64,000 bases of DNA from Candidatus Protistibacter heckmannii (GCA_025050535.1 JALBVF010000011.1:1-64000); one strand, 5' to 3'. Positions 1-9,899 are shown, numbered from the stretch's first letter. Numbers and translations are program-made. Notes: a model not told the origin generated them from the sequence alone.

Positions 1-180
1 ACGTTGATTACAAATAAATAACGCGGCTGGCAAAGACGAGTTAGCGACTTTTCTGATTTTTGGCCCTCTGATGCGTGATGACTTTACGGATGTCCTATAT
101 TCCTTATTAAACTTGCCTGCCAGAAAGTCACTATCCGGTTCTTCTATTGATTCGAGCCAAATATCCGTAACTGAAGATAA

Positions 181-209
181 TTGACAAAAGCAAATTAATT
201 TTTGATAGT
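181..209 (+). promoter_or_regulatory. Candidate sigma70 promoter for the HTH-receiver gene
   Basis: A perfect -35 hexamer TTGACA (181-186) is followed after 17 bases by GATAGT (204-209), which matches the -10 consensus at four of six positions. It lies about 77 bases upstream of the ATG at 287, in an AT-rich stretch (1-230) that otherwise shows no gene. Assignment rests on sequence match and spacing only. Confidence 0.4.
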
Positions 210-286
210 AGGGCCAAGTCCCCAGCGCGGCTGCGTCTTTTTTCGGAACGGCGCGCAGGCAGGCTTGTCACATTGACGGAGCAACT

Positions 287-904
287 ATGATCAACGGAGA
301 GGGCGAGTATTGCTCGACCCGGGAAGCGGCCTCGATGCTCGGCGTTTCGCTGCGCACGGCGCAACTGTGGGTGGAGAACGGCGTGCTGCGGGCTTGGAAG
401 ACCGCAGGCGGCCATCGCCGCATCTTGCGGCAGTCGGTCAACCACATTCTTGAGGAGCGCAAGAATATCCTCAACACGCACAGCACCGACGACCGCAGCA
501 TGAAGGTGGTGATCGTCGAGGGCGACCCCGACCTGCTCAAGCTGCTCGGCATGACGATTTCCGGTTTGAACCTGGGCATTGAAATCGAGACCGAGCAGAA
601 CGGCTTCGAGGGCCTGGTGCTGGTCGGCCAGTTCCAGCCTGATCTGCTGATCGCCGACTTGAACATGCCCGGCATGGACGGTTTCCGCATGATCCGTTCG
701 CTGTACGGCTCCACCGAATACCGGCCGCGCCGCATCGTCGTCGCCACCGCGCTCAGCCCTGCGGACATCCAAGACCGCGGCGGCCTGCCCGAAGGCGTCA
801 CCGTGTTCCAGAAGCCCATTCCCTTCTCCGAACTGGAAGTTCTCGTGCGCGAAGAGCACGCCCGCTACATTGCCTTGCAGGCTAGCGAAGCGCCGGGAGC
901 CTGA
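287..904 (+). CDS. Response regulator with N-terminal excisionase/MerR-like HTH and C-terminal receiver domain
   Basis: The 205-residue product has an excisionase-like helix-turn-helix at about residues 8-50 (STREAASMLGVS, then GGHRRI). A CheY-type receiver follows from about residue 70, with the phosphoacceptor Asp in LIADLNMPGMDG and the conserved Lys in FQKPIPF. The DNA-binding domain precedes the receiver, the reverse of the usual order. An ACGGAG ribosome site ends five bases before the ATG. It probably binds DNA and takes its signal from a kinase elsewhere, because no kinase gene is adjacent. Regulated genes are unknown. The two domains are clear; the biological role is not. Confidence 0.85.
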   Translation: MINGEGEYCSTREAASMLGVSLRTAQLWVENGVLRAWKTAGGHRRILRQSVNHILEERKNILNTHSTDDRSMKVVIVEGDPDLLKLLGMTISGLNLGIEIETEQNGFEGLVLVGQFQPDLLIADLNMPGMDGFRMIRSLYGSTEYRPRRIVVATALSPADIQDRGGLPEGVTVFQKPIPFSELEVLVREEHARYIALQASEAPGA

Positions 905-1011
905 GCCCGGGCTCACGATTCCGATTTCACAGATGCAGACTGCACCGGGGTTTTCTCCGCAACGGCTTTCCCCCGAGACTTTCTCCATCCCCAGCACTGT
1001 TATCCCCGTCA

Positions 1012-1900
1012 TCACCAGCTGCCCGCAATCTGCCAGCTGGTGATCGGCCCCCCGAGCAGCCACCAGCCCAGGAACATGGTCGACACCGGCTCGATTATGC
1101 CCGCCTGCGAAGCCGCGAGCGCGCCGATGCGGGCGATGCCGATCATCGTCAGGAACACCGGCAGCACGGTGCAGAACACCGCATTGATCGCCGACAGGTT
1201 GTTGTAGACTTGCAGCGGCTGGATCAAGGCCTACATCGGCTTGAGCAGCAGGAACTGGACCGCGCAGAAACCGGTCGAGACGCACATCGCGAGCGCCACC
1301 AGGCGCAGCGAGCTCAGCTGCCCCACCAGTTCGCCGCTGGCCACGAGATAGATGGCCTGGCTGATCGCCGCCGCCATCACCAGCGCGCCGCCCAGCCAGA
1401 CGGCCCGACCGACGAAGCCCAGGCCGTGGGCGAAGACCAGCACGATGCGCCGCGTAGGCCAGCGCCATCGCCAGCCATTGCGCGCCGCTGATGCGGCGCT
1501 TGAGCATGCGCGTGGAGATCAGCACGACGAAGCTCGGGGTGAGATACAGAATCAGGCGCTCCAGGAACGCTGTGATGTACTGCAGGCCCAGGAAATCCAG
1601 AAAGCTCGACAGGTAATAGCAGAAGAAGCCGAGCGGCACGATACGCCAGCTGTCCGGCCCGGACAGCGACTGCGCGCCGCGCGACTTCCACACCGCGATG
1701 GCGATGAAGAACGGGAAGGAGAGCAGAATGCGCAGGCTGATCACCATCACCGCGTCCACCGGATATTGATAGATCAGCTTGGCGACGACCGCCTTGCCGG
1801 AAAACAGCGCCGAGGCGAGCATGGAGATCGCCAGGCCGTTTAGGTAGTGGCGGCGGGCGTGGTCCACGGGCAGGCCGGTTGAAGCGGGAGATGAAGACAT
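1012..1900 (-). pseudogene. Broken DMT/EamA-family permease
   Basis: Reading from the ATG at 1900, the frame encodes repeated hydrophobic segments of a ten-helix EamA (drug/metabolite) transporter. Three lesions break it. The frame shifts near 1440-1480, a TAG stands just before the segment that starts near 1227, and the last helix (VMTGITVLGM) is in another frame near 1020. Its original stop is therefore uncertain and may lie some 60 bases beyond 1012. The family exports small metabolites across the inner membrane; the substrate cannot be told. It converges on the upstream response regulator gene and diverges from yebC. Confidence 0.75.
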
Positions 1901-2072
1901 GCAGTCGAATCGAAATGTTCGCCCCGCGCCCGTTGGCTGGCCGCGGAGACTCGGCATTCTATGCCAGGAAGCGGAAACGCCTCGGCGGCGGTGTAAAATT
2001 CGCGCTTGGCGCGCGGCCGGCCGCGCAGCGCCGGACAAGCGCAACGCGACCCCGCAACACCACGGAGAACAC

Positions 2073-2798
2073 ATGGCAGGGCATTCCAAATGGGCGAACA
2101 TCAAGCATAAGAAGGCTGCGACGGACGCTAAGCGCGGCAAGATCTGGACTCGCCTGATCAAGGAAATCACCGTGGCCGCCAAGCTCGGCGGCGGCGACGC
2201 GGACGCCAATCCGCGCCTGCGTCTGGCCATCGACAAGGCCACCGACGCCAACATGCCCAAGGACAACATCCAGCGCGCCATCCAGCGCGGCGTGGGCGGC
2301 GCGGACGGCGCCAACTACGATGAAATCCGCTACGAAGGCTACGGCATAGGCGGCGCGGCCCTGATCATCGACTGCCTAACCGACAACCGCGTGCGCACCG
2401 TCGCCGAAGTCCGCCACGCCCTGTCCAAGCACGGCGGCAACCTCGGCGCCGAAGGCTCGGTGGCCTTCATGTTCCAGCACGTCGGCCAGTTCTTCTTCGC
2501 GCCCGGTACGCCCGAGGACGCGCTGATGGAAGCCGCCCTCGAGGCCGGCGCCGACGACGTGATCGTCAACGACGACGGTTCCTTCGAAGTCGTCTGCCCA
2601 CCCACCGAATTCCTGACCGTGAAGGCCGCGCTCGAGGCCAAGGGCCTGAAGGCGGAGGCCTCCGAAGTCACCATGAAGCCCGGCAACGAAGTCATCTTCA
2701 CCGGCGAGGACGCGGAAAAGATGCAGAAGCTGCTCGACGCCGTCGAAGCCCTCGACGACGTGCAGGACGTGTACACCAACGCCGTGATCGGGGGCTGA
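2073..2798 (+). CDS. yebC: YebC/PmpR-family protein (TACO1-like)
   Basis: The 241-residue product starts [14 protein letters not shown], the family's signature N-terminus, and keeps the usual length of about 240. YebC-type proteins act in the cytoplasm; members have been described as transcriptional regulators and as factors that help ribosomes through difficult motifs. The ATG at 2073 follows a GGAG motif by seven bases. A longer open frame reaches back to 1899, but only the 2073 start gives the family N-terminus. It ends two bases before purD and is probably cotranscribed with it. Confidence 0.95.
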   Translation: MAGHSKWANIKHKKAATDAKRGKIWTRLIKEITVAAKLGGGDADANPRLRLAIDKATDANMPKDNIQRAIQRGVGGADGANYDEIRYEGYGIGGAALIIDCLTDNRVRTVAEVRHALSKHGGNLGAEGSVAFMFQHVGQFFFAPGTPEDALMEAALEAGADDVIVNDDGSFEVVCPPTEFLTVKAALEAKGLKAEASEVTMKPGNEVIFTGEDAEKMQKLLDAVEALDDVQDVYTNAVIGG

Positions 2799-2800
2799 GC

Positions 2801-4072
2801 ATGAAGATTCTGGTTGTCGGCGGCGGCGGCCGCGAGCATGCCCTGGCCTGGAAGCTGGCTCAATCCAAGCGCGTCGAGCGCATCCTGGTCTCGCCCGGCA
2901 ACGGCGGCACGGCCATCGATTCGAACTTCCGCAACATCCCCTACAAATCTCCCGAGGCGCTCGCCGACTTCGCCCAGCAGGAGCATATCGACCTGACCGT
3001 CGTCGGCCCCGAGGCGCCACTGGTGGCCGGCGTCGTCGACGTCTTCCGCGAGCGCGGCATGCGCATCTTCGGCCCCACCAAGGCCGCCGCGCAGCTCGAA
3101 AGCTCGAAGGACTTCGCCAAGGCCTTCATGCACCGGCACGACATCCCCACCGCAGCCTACCAGACCTTCACCGACGCCCGCCAGGCGCATGCCTACCTGG
3201 ACAAGATGGGCGCACCCATCGTCATCAAGGCCGACGGCCTGGCCGCCGGAAAAGGCGTGGTCGTCGCCATGAACTTCGAGGAGGCGCATGAGGCCGTGGA
3301 CCGCATGCTCGAAGGCAACTGGCTGGGCAACGCCGGCGCGCGCGTCGTCATCGAGGAATTCATCGAAGGCGAGGAAGCCAGCTTCATCGTCATGGTCGAC
3401 GGCCTGCACATGCTGCCGCTCGACACCAGCCAGGACCACAAGCGCCTGGGCGACGGCGACACCGGCCCCAACACCGGCGGCATGGGCGCCTATTCGCCCG
3501 CTCCCGTGGTCACGCCCGCGCTGCATGCGCGCATTATGCGCGAAATCATCCTGCCCACCGTGCGCGGCATGGCCAGCGAAGGCATTCCCTACACCGGCTT
3601 CCTCTACGCCGGCGTCATGATCGACAAGCAGGGCAACCCCCGGACGCTCGAATTCAACTGCCGCATGGGCGACCCCGAGACCCAGCCCATCATGGCCCGC
3701 CTCAAGAGCGACTTCACCGAAACCCTCGAGCACGCCGTCAACGGCACGCTCGACCAGGCCGAACTCCAGTGGGACCGCCGCACCGCGCTGGGCGTCGTGC
3801 TCGCCGCCCACGGCTATCCCGAGAAGCCGCTCGCCGGCGACATCATCACCGGCATCCCGCGCGAGACCGACGACTACGTCACCTTCCACGCCGGCACCAA
3901 GCTGCAGAACGGCAAGCTGCTCACCTCTGGCGGGCGCGTGCTCTGCGTGGTGGGGCTGGCCGACAGCGTGCGCGTGGCCCAGCAGCGCGCCTACGACGCG
4001 ATCGAGCACATCCATTTCGACGGCATGCAGTTCCGCTCCGACATCGGCTACCGCGCGCTGCCGCGCTGCTGA
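2801..4072 (+). CDS. purD: Phosphoribosylamine-glycine ligase (GARS)
   Basis: This enzyme makes glycinamide ribonucleotide from phosphoribosylamine, glycine and ATP, the second step of purine synthesis. The 423-residue product begins with the GARS N-domain ([15 protein letters not shown]). It then has the ATP-grasp domain, and its metal-binding segment [12 protein letters not shown] lies near residue 283. Length is normal for PurD and there are no lesions. It starts two bases after the yebC stop and ends 13 bases before hemF, so the three genes look like one operon. Confidence 0.97.
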   Translation: MKILVVGGGGREHALAWKLAQSKRVERILVSPGNGGTAIDSNFRNIPYKSPEALADFAQQEHIDLTVVGPEAPLVAGVVDVFRERGMRIFGPTKAAAQLESSKDFAKAFMHRHDIPTAAYQTFTDARQAHAYLDKMGAPIVIKADGLAAGKGVVVAMNFEEAHEAVDRMLEGNWLGNAGARVVIEEFIEGEEASFIVMVDGLHMLPLDTSQDHKRLGDGDTGPNTGGMGAYSPAPVVTPALHARIMREIILPTVRGMASEGIPYTGFLYAGVMIDKQGNPRTLEFNCRMGDPETQPIMARLKSDFTETLEHAVNGTLDQAELQWDRRTALGVVLAAHGYPEKPLAGDIITGIPRETDDYVTFHAGTKLQNGKLLTSGGRVLCVVGLADSVRVAQQRAYDAIEHIHFDGMQFRSDIGYRALPRC

Positions 4073-4085
4073 TCCGCGAGGCCCG

Positions 4086-5015
4086 ATGCACACGGACATC
4101 TCCTCCGACGTTTCCGCCGAAGCCATCCGCGGCTATCTGCTCGACCTGCAGCAGCGCATCGTCGTCGGCCTCGAGGAGGCCGACGGCAAGCCCTTCTTCA
4201 CCGACGCCTGGGAGCGCCCGGCCGACGGCAAGCTGCGCGGCGACGGCCGCTCGCGCGTAATCGAGGAAGGTGCCCTCTTCGAGCGCGGTGGCGTCAACTT
4301 CTCGCACGTGCGCGGCGACGCCATGCCGCCCTCGGCCTCCGCCTCGCGCCCGCAGCTCGCGGGCAAGGGCTTCGAGGCCATGGGCGTGTCGCTCGTCCTG
4401 CATCCGCGCAATCCCCATGTGCCCACGGTGCACATGAACGTGCGCTGCTTCATCGCCGGCTCCGGCCCCGACGCGGTCTGGTGGTTCGGCGGCGGCATGG
4501 ACCTCACGCCCTACTACGGAAAGGACGAGGACTGCCGGCATTTCCACGCCACCTGCAAGCAGGCCCTCGCGCCCTACGGCGAGGACAAATATCCGCGCTT
4601 CAAGCGCTGGTGTGACGAATACTTCTTCCTCAAGCACCGCGGCGAGGCGCGCGGCATCGGCGGCATCTTCTTCGACGACTTCAGCGAGCTGGGCTACGCG
4701 GAAAGCTTCGCCATGACCCGCGCCGCCGGCGACGCCTTCCTCGACGCCTATCTGCCCATCGTGCGCGCCCGGCGCGACACGCCCTACGGCGAGCGCGAAC
4801 GTGAATTCCAGGCCTACCGCCGCGGCCGCTACGTCGAATTCAACCTCGTCTTCGACCGCGGCACCCTCTTCGGCCTGCAATCGAGCGGACGCACCGAATC
4901 CATCCTCATGTCCCTGCCGCCCATCGTGCGCTGGTGCTACGACTGGAAGCCCCAGCCCGGCAGCCCGGAAGCCGTACTCTACACCGACTTCCTGCCCCCG
5001 AGGGATTGGGCCTGA
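4086..5015 (+). CDS. hemF: Oxygen-dependent coproporphyrinogen III oxidase
   Basis: HemF decarboxylates coproporphyrinogen III to protoporphyrinogen IX with molecular oxygen, a late step of haem synthesis. The 309-residue product carries the family motif [15 protein letters not shown] at about residues 132-146 and keeps typical length. The oxygen requirement points to a lineage that meets oxygen. The gene is intact. Its stop is separated by a single base from the first candidate nadD start, which suggests translational coupling. Confidence 0.97.
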   Translation: MHTDISSDVSAEAIRGYLLDLQQRIVVGLEEADGKPFFTDAWERPADGKLRGDGRSRVIEEGALFERGGVNFSHVRGDAMPPSASASRPQLAGKGFEAMGVSLVLHPRNPHVPTVHMNVRCFIAGSGPDAVWWFGGGMDLTPYYGKDEDCRHFHATCKQALAPYGEDKYPRFKRWCDEYFFLKHRGEARGIGGIFFDDFSELGYAESFAMTRAAGDAFLDAYLPIVRARRDTPYGEREREFQAYRRGRYVEFNLVFDRGTLFGLQSSGRTESILMSLPPIVRWCYDWKPQPGSPEAVLYTDFLPPRDWA

Positions 5016-5016
5016 G

Positions 5017-6393
5017 ATGCAGACCGCAACGCCGGGGCCGATGATGCGCGTCGGCGTGCTCGGCGGCACCTTCGATCCGCCCCATGCCGGCCACCTGGCC
5101 CTGGGCGCGCACTTCGCACGCCTGCTCGACCTCGACCGCCTGATCCTCATCCCCGCCGGCCATCCCTGGCAGAAACAGGACGTCTCGCCCGCCGCCGACC
5201 GGCTCGCGATGACCGAACTCGCCGCCGCCCTGCTGCGCGAGGAGCTCGGTAAGGACGTGCATCCCGCCCGAGTCGAGGTCAGCCGCATGGAAATCGACCG
5301 CACCGGTCCCAGCTACACGGCCGACACCGTCAAGACGCTGCGCGCGCAGCTCGGCGCGCAGACCTCCATCGCCTGGCTCATGGGCGCGGACCAGCTGCTG
5401 CATCTGAACAACTGGGAGCGCTGGCGAGACATCTTCCTGTACTCGCACGTCTGCGTCGCCAGCCGTCCGGGCCATGGAACCCAGGTGCCCAATCCCGCGG
5501 TGCAAGGCGAGGCGCGCAGTCGCGAAGCCGACACCGCCTTGATACAATCCCGCCCGAGCGGAGGCCTGCTTCGCGAGTACAGCCTGGCGGTCGACCTCTC
5601 CTCCACCGGCCTGCGGGCGTCGCTAGAGCAGGGCCGGGACACCACCGGGCTGCTTCCCGCGTCGATCGCAGCCTATATCAAAGAACACCACCTTTACCGC
5701 CAAGTCCTGGACACGAGACACATGGATCTTTCGCAACTGCAGTACACCATCGTCGACGCCCTCGAAGACGTCAAGGGCCAGGACATCCAGGTGTTCGACA
5801 CCATCCACATGACCGGCATGTTCGACCGCGTCATCGTCGCCAGCGGCACCTCCAACCGCCAGACCCGCGCGCTCGCCATGTCGGTGCGCGACAAGGTCAA
5901 GGCCGCCGGCGGCGAAGTCATCTCCGTCGAAGGCCTGGACACCGGCGAATGGGTGCTGGTCGACTGCGGCGACGCCGTGGTCCACATCATGCAGCCCATG
6001 GTTCGCTCCTACTACTCGCTCGAGGAACTCTGGGGCGACAAGAAGCTGCCGCCCAAGCCGGTGGAGAAGAAGGCGCCGGCGAAGAAGCATACCGCCAAGA
6101 AGGTCGCTCCCAAGGAGGCCGTGGAGCAGAGCGAAAAGGCCGAGAAAACGCCCACCGTGAAGAAGACGCCGGTGAAGAAACCGGCCGCCAAAAGGCCGGC
6201 TGCGAAGAAAGCCGCCGTGAAGAAAGCGGCCGTGAAAAAGCCCGCGGTGAAGAAGACGCCGGCGAAAAAGGCCGTCGTGAAGAAGGCTTCCGCCAAGACC
6301 CCGGCAAGAAAAGCCCCCGCCAAAAAGGCCCCGGCGCAGAAGGCCCCGGTGAAGAAGCCCCCCGCCAAGAAGGCAGCCAAATCCGTGAAATAA
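5017..6393 (+). CDS. nadD: NadD-RsfS continuous ORF: nicotinate-nucleotide adenylyltransferase joined to ribosomal silencing factor
   Basis: The open frame encodes 458 residues. Residues 1 to about 228 are NadD, which adenylates nicotinate mononucleotide in NAD synthesis: GGTFDPPHAGH binds nucleotide, MGADQLLHLNNWERW is the family core and DLSSTGLR the closing SSTxxR motif. NadD would normally end near IKEHHLYR, but no stop follows. The frame runs eight more codons into the RsfS ATG at 5722. A fused protein can therefore be made, while the RsfS start could still be used separately. MRVGVLGG at 5041 or 5044 is an alternative NadD start. The join is either a lost stop codon in this lineage or a sequence error. 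Confidence 0.85.
   Translation: MQTATPGPMMRVGVLGGTFDPPHAGHLALGAHFARLLDLDRLILIPAGHPWQKQDVSPAADRLAMTELAAALLREELGKDVHPARVEVSRMEIDRTGPSYTADTVKTLRAQLGAQTSIAWLMGADQLLHLNNWERWRDIFLYSHVCVASRPGHGTQVPNPAVQGEARSREADTALIQSRPSGGLLREYSLAVDLSSTGLRASLEQGRDTTGLLPASIAAYIKEHHLYRQVLDTRHMDLSQLQYTIVDALEDVKGQDIQVFDTIHMTGMFDRVIVASGTSNRQTRALAMSVRDKVKAAGGEVISVEGLDTGEWVLVDCGDAVVHIMQPMVRSYYSLEELWGDKKLPPKPVEKKAPAKKHTAKKVAPKEAVEQSEKAEKTPTVKKTPVKKPAAKRPAAKKAAVKKAAVKKPAVKKTPAKKAVVKKASAKTPARKAPAKKAPAQKAPVKKPPAKKAAKSVK
5722..6393 (+). CDS. rsfS: Ribosomal silencing factor RsfS with long lysine/alanine-rich tail (internal start of the fused frame)
   Basis: RsfS (iojap family) binds ribosomal protein uL14 and blocks joining of the subunits when nutrients are short. 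From ATG 5722 the product has 223 residues. The first 110 or so are the conserved domain (IVDALEDVKGQDI, DRVIVASGTSNRQ, EWVLVDCGD, YYSLEELWG). The remaining 110 are a basic tail of KKxxxKKPA-type repeats resembling histone H1 or AlgP-like proteins. Most RsfS proteins end near 110-130 residues, so the tail is an extension that might bind RNA. The frame is continuous with nadD; no strong ribosome site precedes the ATG. It ends three bases before rlmH. Confidence 0.85.
   Translation: MDLSQLQYTIVDALEDVKGQDIQVFDTIHMTGMFDRVIVASGTSNRQTRALAMSVRDKVKAAGGEVISVEGLDTGEWVLVDCGDAVVHIMQPMVRSYYSLEELWGDKKLPPKPVEKKAPAKKHTAKKVAPKEAVEQSEKAEKTPTVKKTPVKKPAAKRPAAKKAAVKKAAVKKPAVKKTPAKKAVVKKASAKTPARKAPAKKAPAQKAPVKKPPAKKAAKSVK
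6055..6390 (+). repeat. Degenerate tandem repeat encoding the lysine-rich RsfS tail
   Basis: The stretch is built from imperfect units of AAG/AAA Lys codons alternating with GCC/CCG codons, such as GTGAAGAAAGCGGCC and GCCAAAAAGGCC. It encodes Lys-Lys-Ala/Pro/Val repeats to the end of rsfS. Such an array could change length by slippage or recombination. Confidence 0.7.
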
Positions 6394-6396
6394 TCG

Positions 6397-6867
6397 GTGC
6401 AGCTTCTGATCACCGCAGTCGGCAACAAGATGCCCGCCTGGGTGGAAGAAGCCTTTACCGACTACGCCAAGCGCATGCCGCCGGAGCTTCGCGTCGAACT
6501 GCGCGAAATCCGTCCCGAGCCGCGCACCACGGGCAAGACACCGGCCGCGATGATGCAGGCCGAGGCCGAGCGAATCCAGGCCGTGCTGCCCAAGCCCTGC
6601 CATCTGGTCGCGCTCGACGAACGCGGCAAGGACTGGACCTCGCAGGAGCTTTCGCGTCAGCTCGCGCGCTGGCAGGAGGAATCCCTGCCCGTGGCCTTCG
6701 TCATCGGAGGCCCCGACGGCCTGGCGCCCGAGATCAAGTCCCAGGCCCAGACCCTGCTGCGCCTCTCCAGCCTGACCCTGCCCCACGGCATGACGCGCGT
6801 GCTGCTCGCCGAGCAGCTCTACCGCGCCTGGAGCATGCTGGCCAATCATCCCTACCACCGCGCCTGA
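6397..6867 (+). CDS. rlmH: 23S rRNA pseudouridine-1915 N3-methyltransferase
   Basis: RlmH is a SPOUT methyltransferase that methylates pseudouridine 1915 of 23S rRNA on the assembled ribosome. The 156-residue product has normal length, the SAM-binding loop FVIGGPDG near residue 101, and the family C-terminus [12 protein letters not shown] followed by YHRA. It starts at GTG 6397, three bases after the rsfS stop. The rsfS-rlmH neighbourhood is conserved in many bacteria, which supports both calls. Confidence 0.96.
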   Translation: MQLLITAVGNKMPAWVEEAFTDYAKRMPPELRVELREIRPEPRTTGKTPAAMMQAEAERIQAVLPKPCHLVALDERGKDWTSQELSRQLARWQEESLPVAFVIGGPDGLAPEIKSQAQTLLRLSSLTLPHGMTRVLLAEQLYRAWSMLANHPYHRA

Positions 6868-6959
6868 GCCGGCCCGGCAGCCAAGCCGGCACGGCGCCGT
6901 CCCATCCCGAGCCTCCCCGACACACCGCCCGATAAGCCCAAGACAAGCCGCTCCGCCCC

Positions 6960-7592
6960 ATGTCCTCGCCCAGCACCGCGCACAAGCCGCCGCACATCTA
7001 TCTGGCCTCGCAAAGCCCGCGCCTCCGCGAGCTGCTCGACCAGCTCGGCGTGCGCTACACCCTGCTGCTCGGCGGCCCAGAGGAGGACGCCGAGGCGCTC
7101 GAAGCCGTGCTCGAGGGCGAGGCCGCCGTGGACTACGTGCAGCGCGTCACCCTGCTCAAGACCAAGGCCGCGCTGCAACGCCTGGCTCGGCGCCGGCTGC
7201 CGCCCCTGCCCATGCTCTGCGCCGACACCACGGTCAGCCTCGGCGGCGCGATCCTCGGCAAGCCGGCCGACGCCGCCGAAGCCAGCGCCATGCTCGCGCG
7301 CCTCTCCGGCACCGAACTCCTCGTCTACACGGCGGTCGGCGTCGGCGATCCGGCCGGCGGCGGGCATGCCGCGCTGTCCACCTCTCGGGTGCGCATGCGC
7401 CCTCTCGAAGCCGACGAGATAGACCGCTACGTCGCCGACGGCGAACCCATGGGCAAGGCGGGCGCCTACGGAATCCAAGGCCGGGCGGCGGAGTTCGTTG
7501 AGGTGATCGAAGGCAGCTATTCCGGTATCATTGGCCAGCCGCTTTTCGAGACCGCCGCCCTGCTGCGTGGCCTGAAGGTGGACTTTCCCTGA
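6960..7592 (+). CDS. maf: Maf-family nucleotide pyrophosphatase
   Basis: Maf proteins hydrolyse non-canonical or excess nucleoside triphosphates (dTTP/UTP or modified forms) to monophosphates and pyrophosphate. The 210-residue product has the family N-terminus [12 protein letters not shown], the CADTTV segment near residue 86 and [10 protein letters not shown] near residue 164. Which subfamily (YhdE-like or YceF-like) cannot be fixed by eye. A 92-base gap separates it from rlmH, and rng follows after 19 bases, an arrangement common in Burkholderiales. Confidence 0.92.
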   Translation: MSSPSTAHKPPHIYLASQSPRLRELLDQLGVRYTLLLGGPEEDAEALEAVLEGEAAVDYVQRVTLLKTKAALQRLARRRLPPLPMLCADTTVSLGGAILGKPADAAEASAMLARLSGTELLVYTAVGVGDPAGGGHAALSTSRVRMRPLEADEIDRYVADGEPMGKAGAYGIQGRAAEFVEVIEGSYSGIIGQPLFETAALLRGLKVDFP

Positions 7593-7611
7593 GCGCGGAC
7601 TCTCCAAGAAC

Positions 7612-9075
7612 ATGACAGAAGACATCCTCGTCAACATCACGCCCCAGGAAACCCGGGTCGCCATCGTCCAGCAGGGCGCCGTCCAGGAATTGCACATCGA
7701 GCGCACGCTCTCGCGCGGCCTGGTTGGCAACATCTACCTCGGCAAGGTCGACCGAGTGCTGCCCGGCATGCAGTCCGCCTTCGTCGACATCGGCCTGGAG
7801 CGCGCCGCCTTCCTGCACGTGGCCGACATCTGGCAGCCGCGCGAAGGTAAGGATGCCAAGACGCCCGCGCAGCCCATCGAGAAGATTCTCTTCGAATGCC
7901 AGGCGCTGATGGTGCAGGTCATCAAGGACCCCATCGGCACCAAGGGCGCGCGCCTGTCCACGCAGATCAGCATCGCGGGACGCACCCTCGTCTTCCTGCC
8001 GCACGACAGCCACGTCGGCGTGTCGCAGAAGATCGGCGACGAACAGAGCCGCGAAGCTCTGCGCGCCCGCGTCCAGGCCCTGCTGCCGACCGAATCCGGC
8101 GGCGGCCTGATCGTGCGCACCATCGCCGAGGAGGCCAGCGATTCCGAGCTGGCCAACGACGTCGCCTATCTGCGCAAGACATGGAGCACCATCCGCCAGC
8201 GCGCCTCCACCCTGCCCGCGCCGGCGCTGCTCTACCAGGACCTGAGCCTGGCTGAACGCGTGCTGCGCGACTTCGCAGGCGAGACCACGACCCAGACCCA
8301 GGTCGACTCGCGCGAGAATTTCCTCAAGCTCGAAGCCTTCGCCGCCGAATACATGCCCGCGGTATCGAACAAGCTGCGCCACTATAGCGGCGAGCGGCCG
8401 ATCTTCGACCTGTTCAACATCGAGACCGAGATCGCCCGCGCGCTGTCGCGGCGCGTGGATCTGAAGTCCGGCGGCTATCTGATCATCGACCAGACCGAGG
8501 CCCTGACCACGATCGACGTCAACACCGGCGGCTACGTCGGCGCGCGCAATTTCGACGACACCATCTTCAAGACCAATCTCGAGGCGGCGCAGATGATCGC
8601 CCGCCAGCTGCGCCTGCGCAATCTGGGCGGCATCATCGTCATCGACTTCATCGATATGGAGAATCCCGAGCACCGCCAGGCGGTGCTCGCGGAGCTCAAC
8701 CGCGCCCTCTCCCGCGACCGCGCGCGCCACACCGTCAACGACTTCTCACCCCTGGGCCTGGTGGAGATGACGCGCAAGCGCACCCGCGAATCCCTCTCCC
8801 ACTTGCTCTGCGAGCCCTGCCCCACCTGCATGGGCAAGGGCGAGGTCAAGACCGCGCGCACCGTCTGCTACGACATCCTGCGCGAGATCGTGCGCGAATC
8901 GCGGCAGTTCAATCCGCGCGAATTCCGCATCATCGCGCCGCTGGCGGTAATCGACCTCTTCCTCGAGGACGAGAGCCAGCACCTCGCCATGCTCTGCGAT
9001 TTCGTCGGCAAGCCGATCTCTCTGCAGGTGGAGAGCAATATGGGCCCAGAACAATACGACGTCGTGCTGATGTAA
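7612..9075 (+). CDS. rng: Ribonuclease G
   Basis: RNase G is a single-strand endoribonuclease that matures the 5' end of 16S rRNA and takes part in mRNA decay. The 487-residue product lacks the long scaffold tail of RNase E. It has an S1-like RNA-binding domain near the N-terminus, the catalytic region TIDVNTGGYVG near residue 301, DFIDMEN near residue 344, and the CPTC zinc-link motif near residue 403. The gene is intact. The next gene starts two bases after its stop. Confidence 0.95.
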   Translation: MTEDILVNITPQETRVAIVQQGAVQELHIERTLSRGLVGNIYLGKVDRVLPGMQSAFVDIGLERAAFLHVADIWQPREGKDAKTPAQPIEKILFECQALMVQVIKDPIGTKGARLSTQISIAGRTLVFLPHDSHVGVSQKIGDEQSREALRARVQALLPTESGGGLIVRTIAEEASDSELANDVAYLRKTWSTIRQRASTLPAPALLYQDLSLAERVLRDFAGETTTQTQVDSRENFLKLEAFAAEYMPAVSNKLRHYSGERPIFDLFNIETEIARALSRRVDLKSGGYLIIDQTEALTTIDVNTGGYVGARNFDDTIFKTNLEAAQMIARQLRLRNLGGIIVIDFIDMENPEHRQAVLAELNRALSRDRARHTVNDFSPLGLVEMTRKRTRESLSHLLCEPCPTCMGKGEVKTARTVCYDILREIVRESRQFNPREFRIIAPLAVIDLFLEDESQHLAMLCDFVGKPISLQVESNMGPEQYDVVLM

Positions 9076-9077
9076 CC

Positions 9078-9899
9078 ATGGAGCGCAACTTGAGCAGCTA
9101 TACAGTAGTCATCCCGGTCCTGAACCAGCTTCACTACACCCGGCAGTGTCTGGAAAGCCTCACCGAATCGGGCACCTCCAAGGACGCCATCCTGGTGATC
9201 AACAACTCCAGCACCGACGGCACCGGCGAATGGCTCGAGCACAACGGCTACCGCCACATCGACAACACCGTCAACCTCGGCTGCGGCGGCGCCTTGACCC
9301 AGGGCGCACTGGCCGAGGACACCGAATGGCTGTTCTTCCTCAACAACGACGTGGTGGTCTGCAAGGACTTCTTCCAGCGGCTGATCGATTCGGCCGTCCA
9401 GCACAAGCTCGACCTCGTCTGCCCGGCTATGGTGGAAGTCGAACTCGACTACAACTTCGAGGAATTCTCCGCCAAGGCCGTCACCTCGCTACGCAGCATC
9501 GTGCGAAATGGCGCGGCCAATGGCGTGTGCATCCTGGTGCTCAAGAGCCTGTTCTACGAAGTCGGCTTCTTCGACACCGACAAGCTTCTCGGCGGCCACG
9601 AGGACAGCGAATTCATCATCCGCATCAAGCGCCAGGGCTTCAAGGCCGGCACCACCGGCTACGCCTTCCTCCACCTCTTCGGCTCGGTCTCGCAGAAGGC
9701 CATGGCGCTGGAAGCGGGCGTGAGCAAGCACGGCGACCATCTCTACTTCTACCGCAAGATGGGCATGGGCTGGTTCGCGCGCAAGATGTACCGCCGCACC
9801 AAGCGCCGCCTGCTGCGCAAATGCGCCACGGCCGAGCTCAAGGCGCGCGGCCTGACGCTGCACATGGAGCGCCGCGAGGGCGCCTGGGTTTACCTCTAA
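9078..9899 (+). CDS. Glycosyltransferase family 2
   Basis: The 273-residue product has a GT-A fold N-terminus ([18 protein letters not shown]), the nucleotide-sugar segment [13 protein letters not shown] and the DXD-like [11 protein letters not shown]2 enzymes of this kind add sugars to cell-surface glycans from the cytoplasmic face. The C-terminus is basic, which suits membrane association. It lies seven bases upstream of msbA and near waaL, so a part in lipopolysaccharide core or O-chain synthesis is likely. The sugar transferred is unknown. Confidence 0.85.
   Translation: MERNLSSYTVVIPVLNQLHYTRQCLESLTESGTSKDAILVINNSSTDGTGEWLEHNGYRHIDNTVNLGCGGALTQGALAEDTEWLFFLNNDVVVCKDFFQRLIDSAVQHKLDLVCPAMVEVELDYNFEEFSAKAVTSLRSIVRNGAANGVCILVLKSLFYEVGFFDTDKLLGGHEDSEFIIRIKRQGFKAGTTGYAFLHLFGSVSQKAMALEAGVSKHGDHLYFYRKMGMGWFARKMYRRTKRRLLRKCATAELKARGLTLHMERREGAWVYL

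Noticed and set aside
903..914. Palindrome GAGCCCGGGCTC at the end of the first gene as a terminator or operator.
   Set aside because: It has no loop and no T-run, and it includes the stop codon; such palindromes are expected by chance in GC-rich DNA.
131..2314. A 727-codon minus-strand open frame across the first 2.3 kb.
   Set aside because: It runs antisense to the response regulator and yebC genes; only its middle part matches the degraded permease. GC-rich antisense frames stay open by chance.
2339..4126. A long minus-strand frame opposite yebC and purD.
   Set aside because: It lies entirely antisense to two well-supported genes and shows only low-complexity Gly/Ala/Asp-rich sequence.
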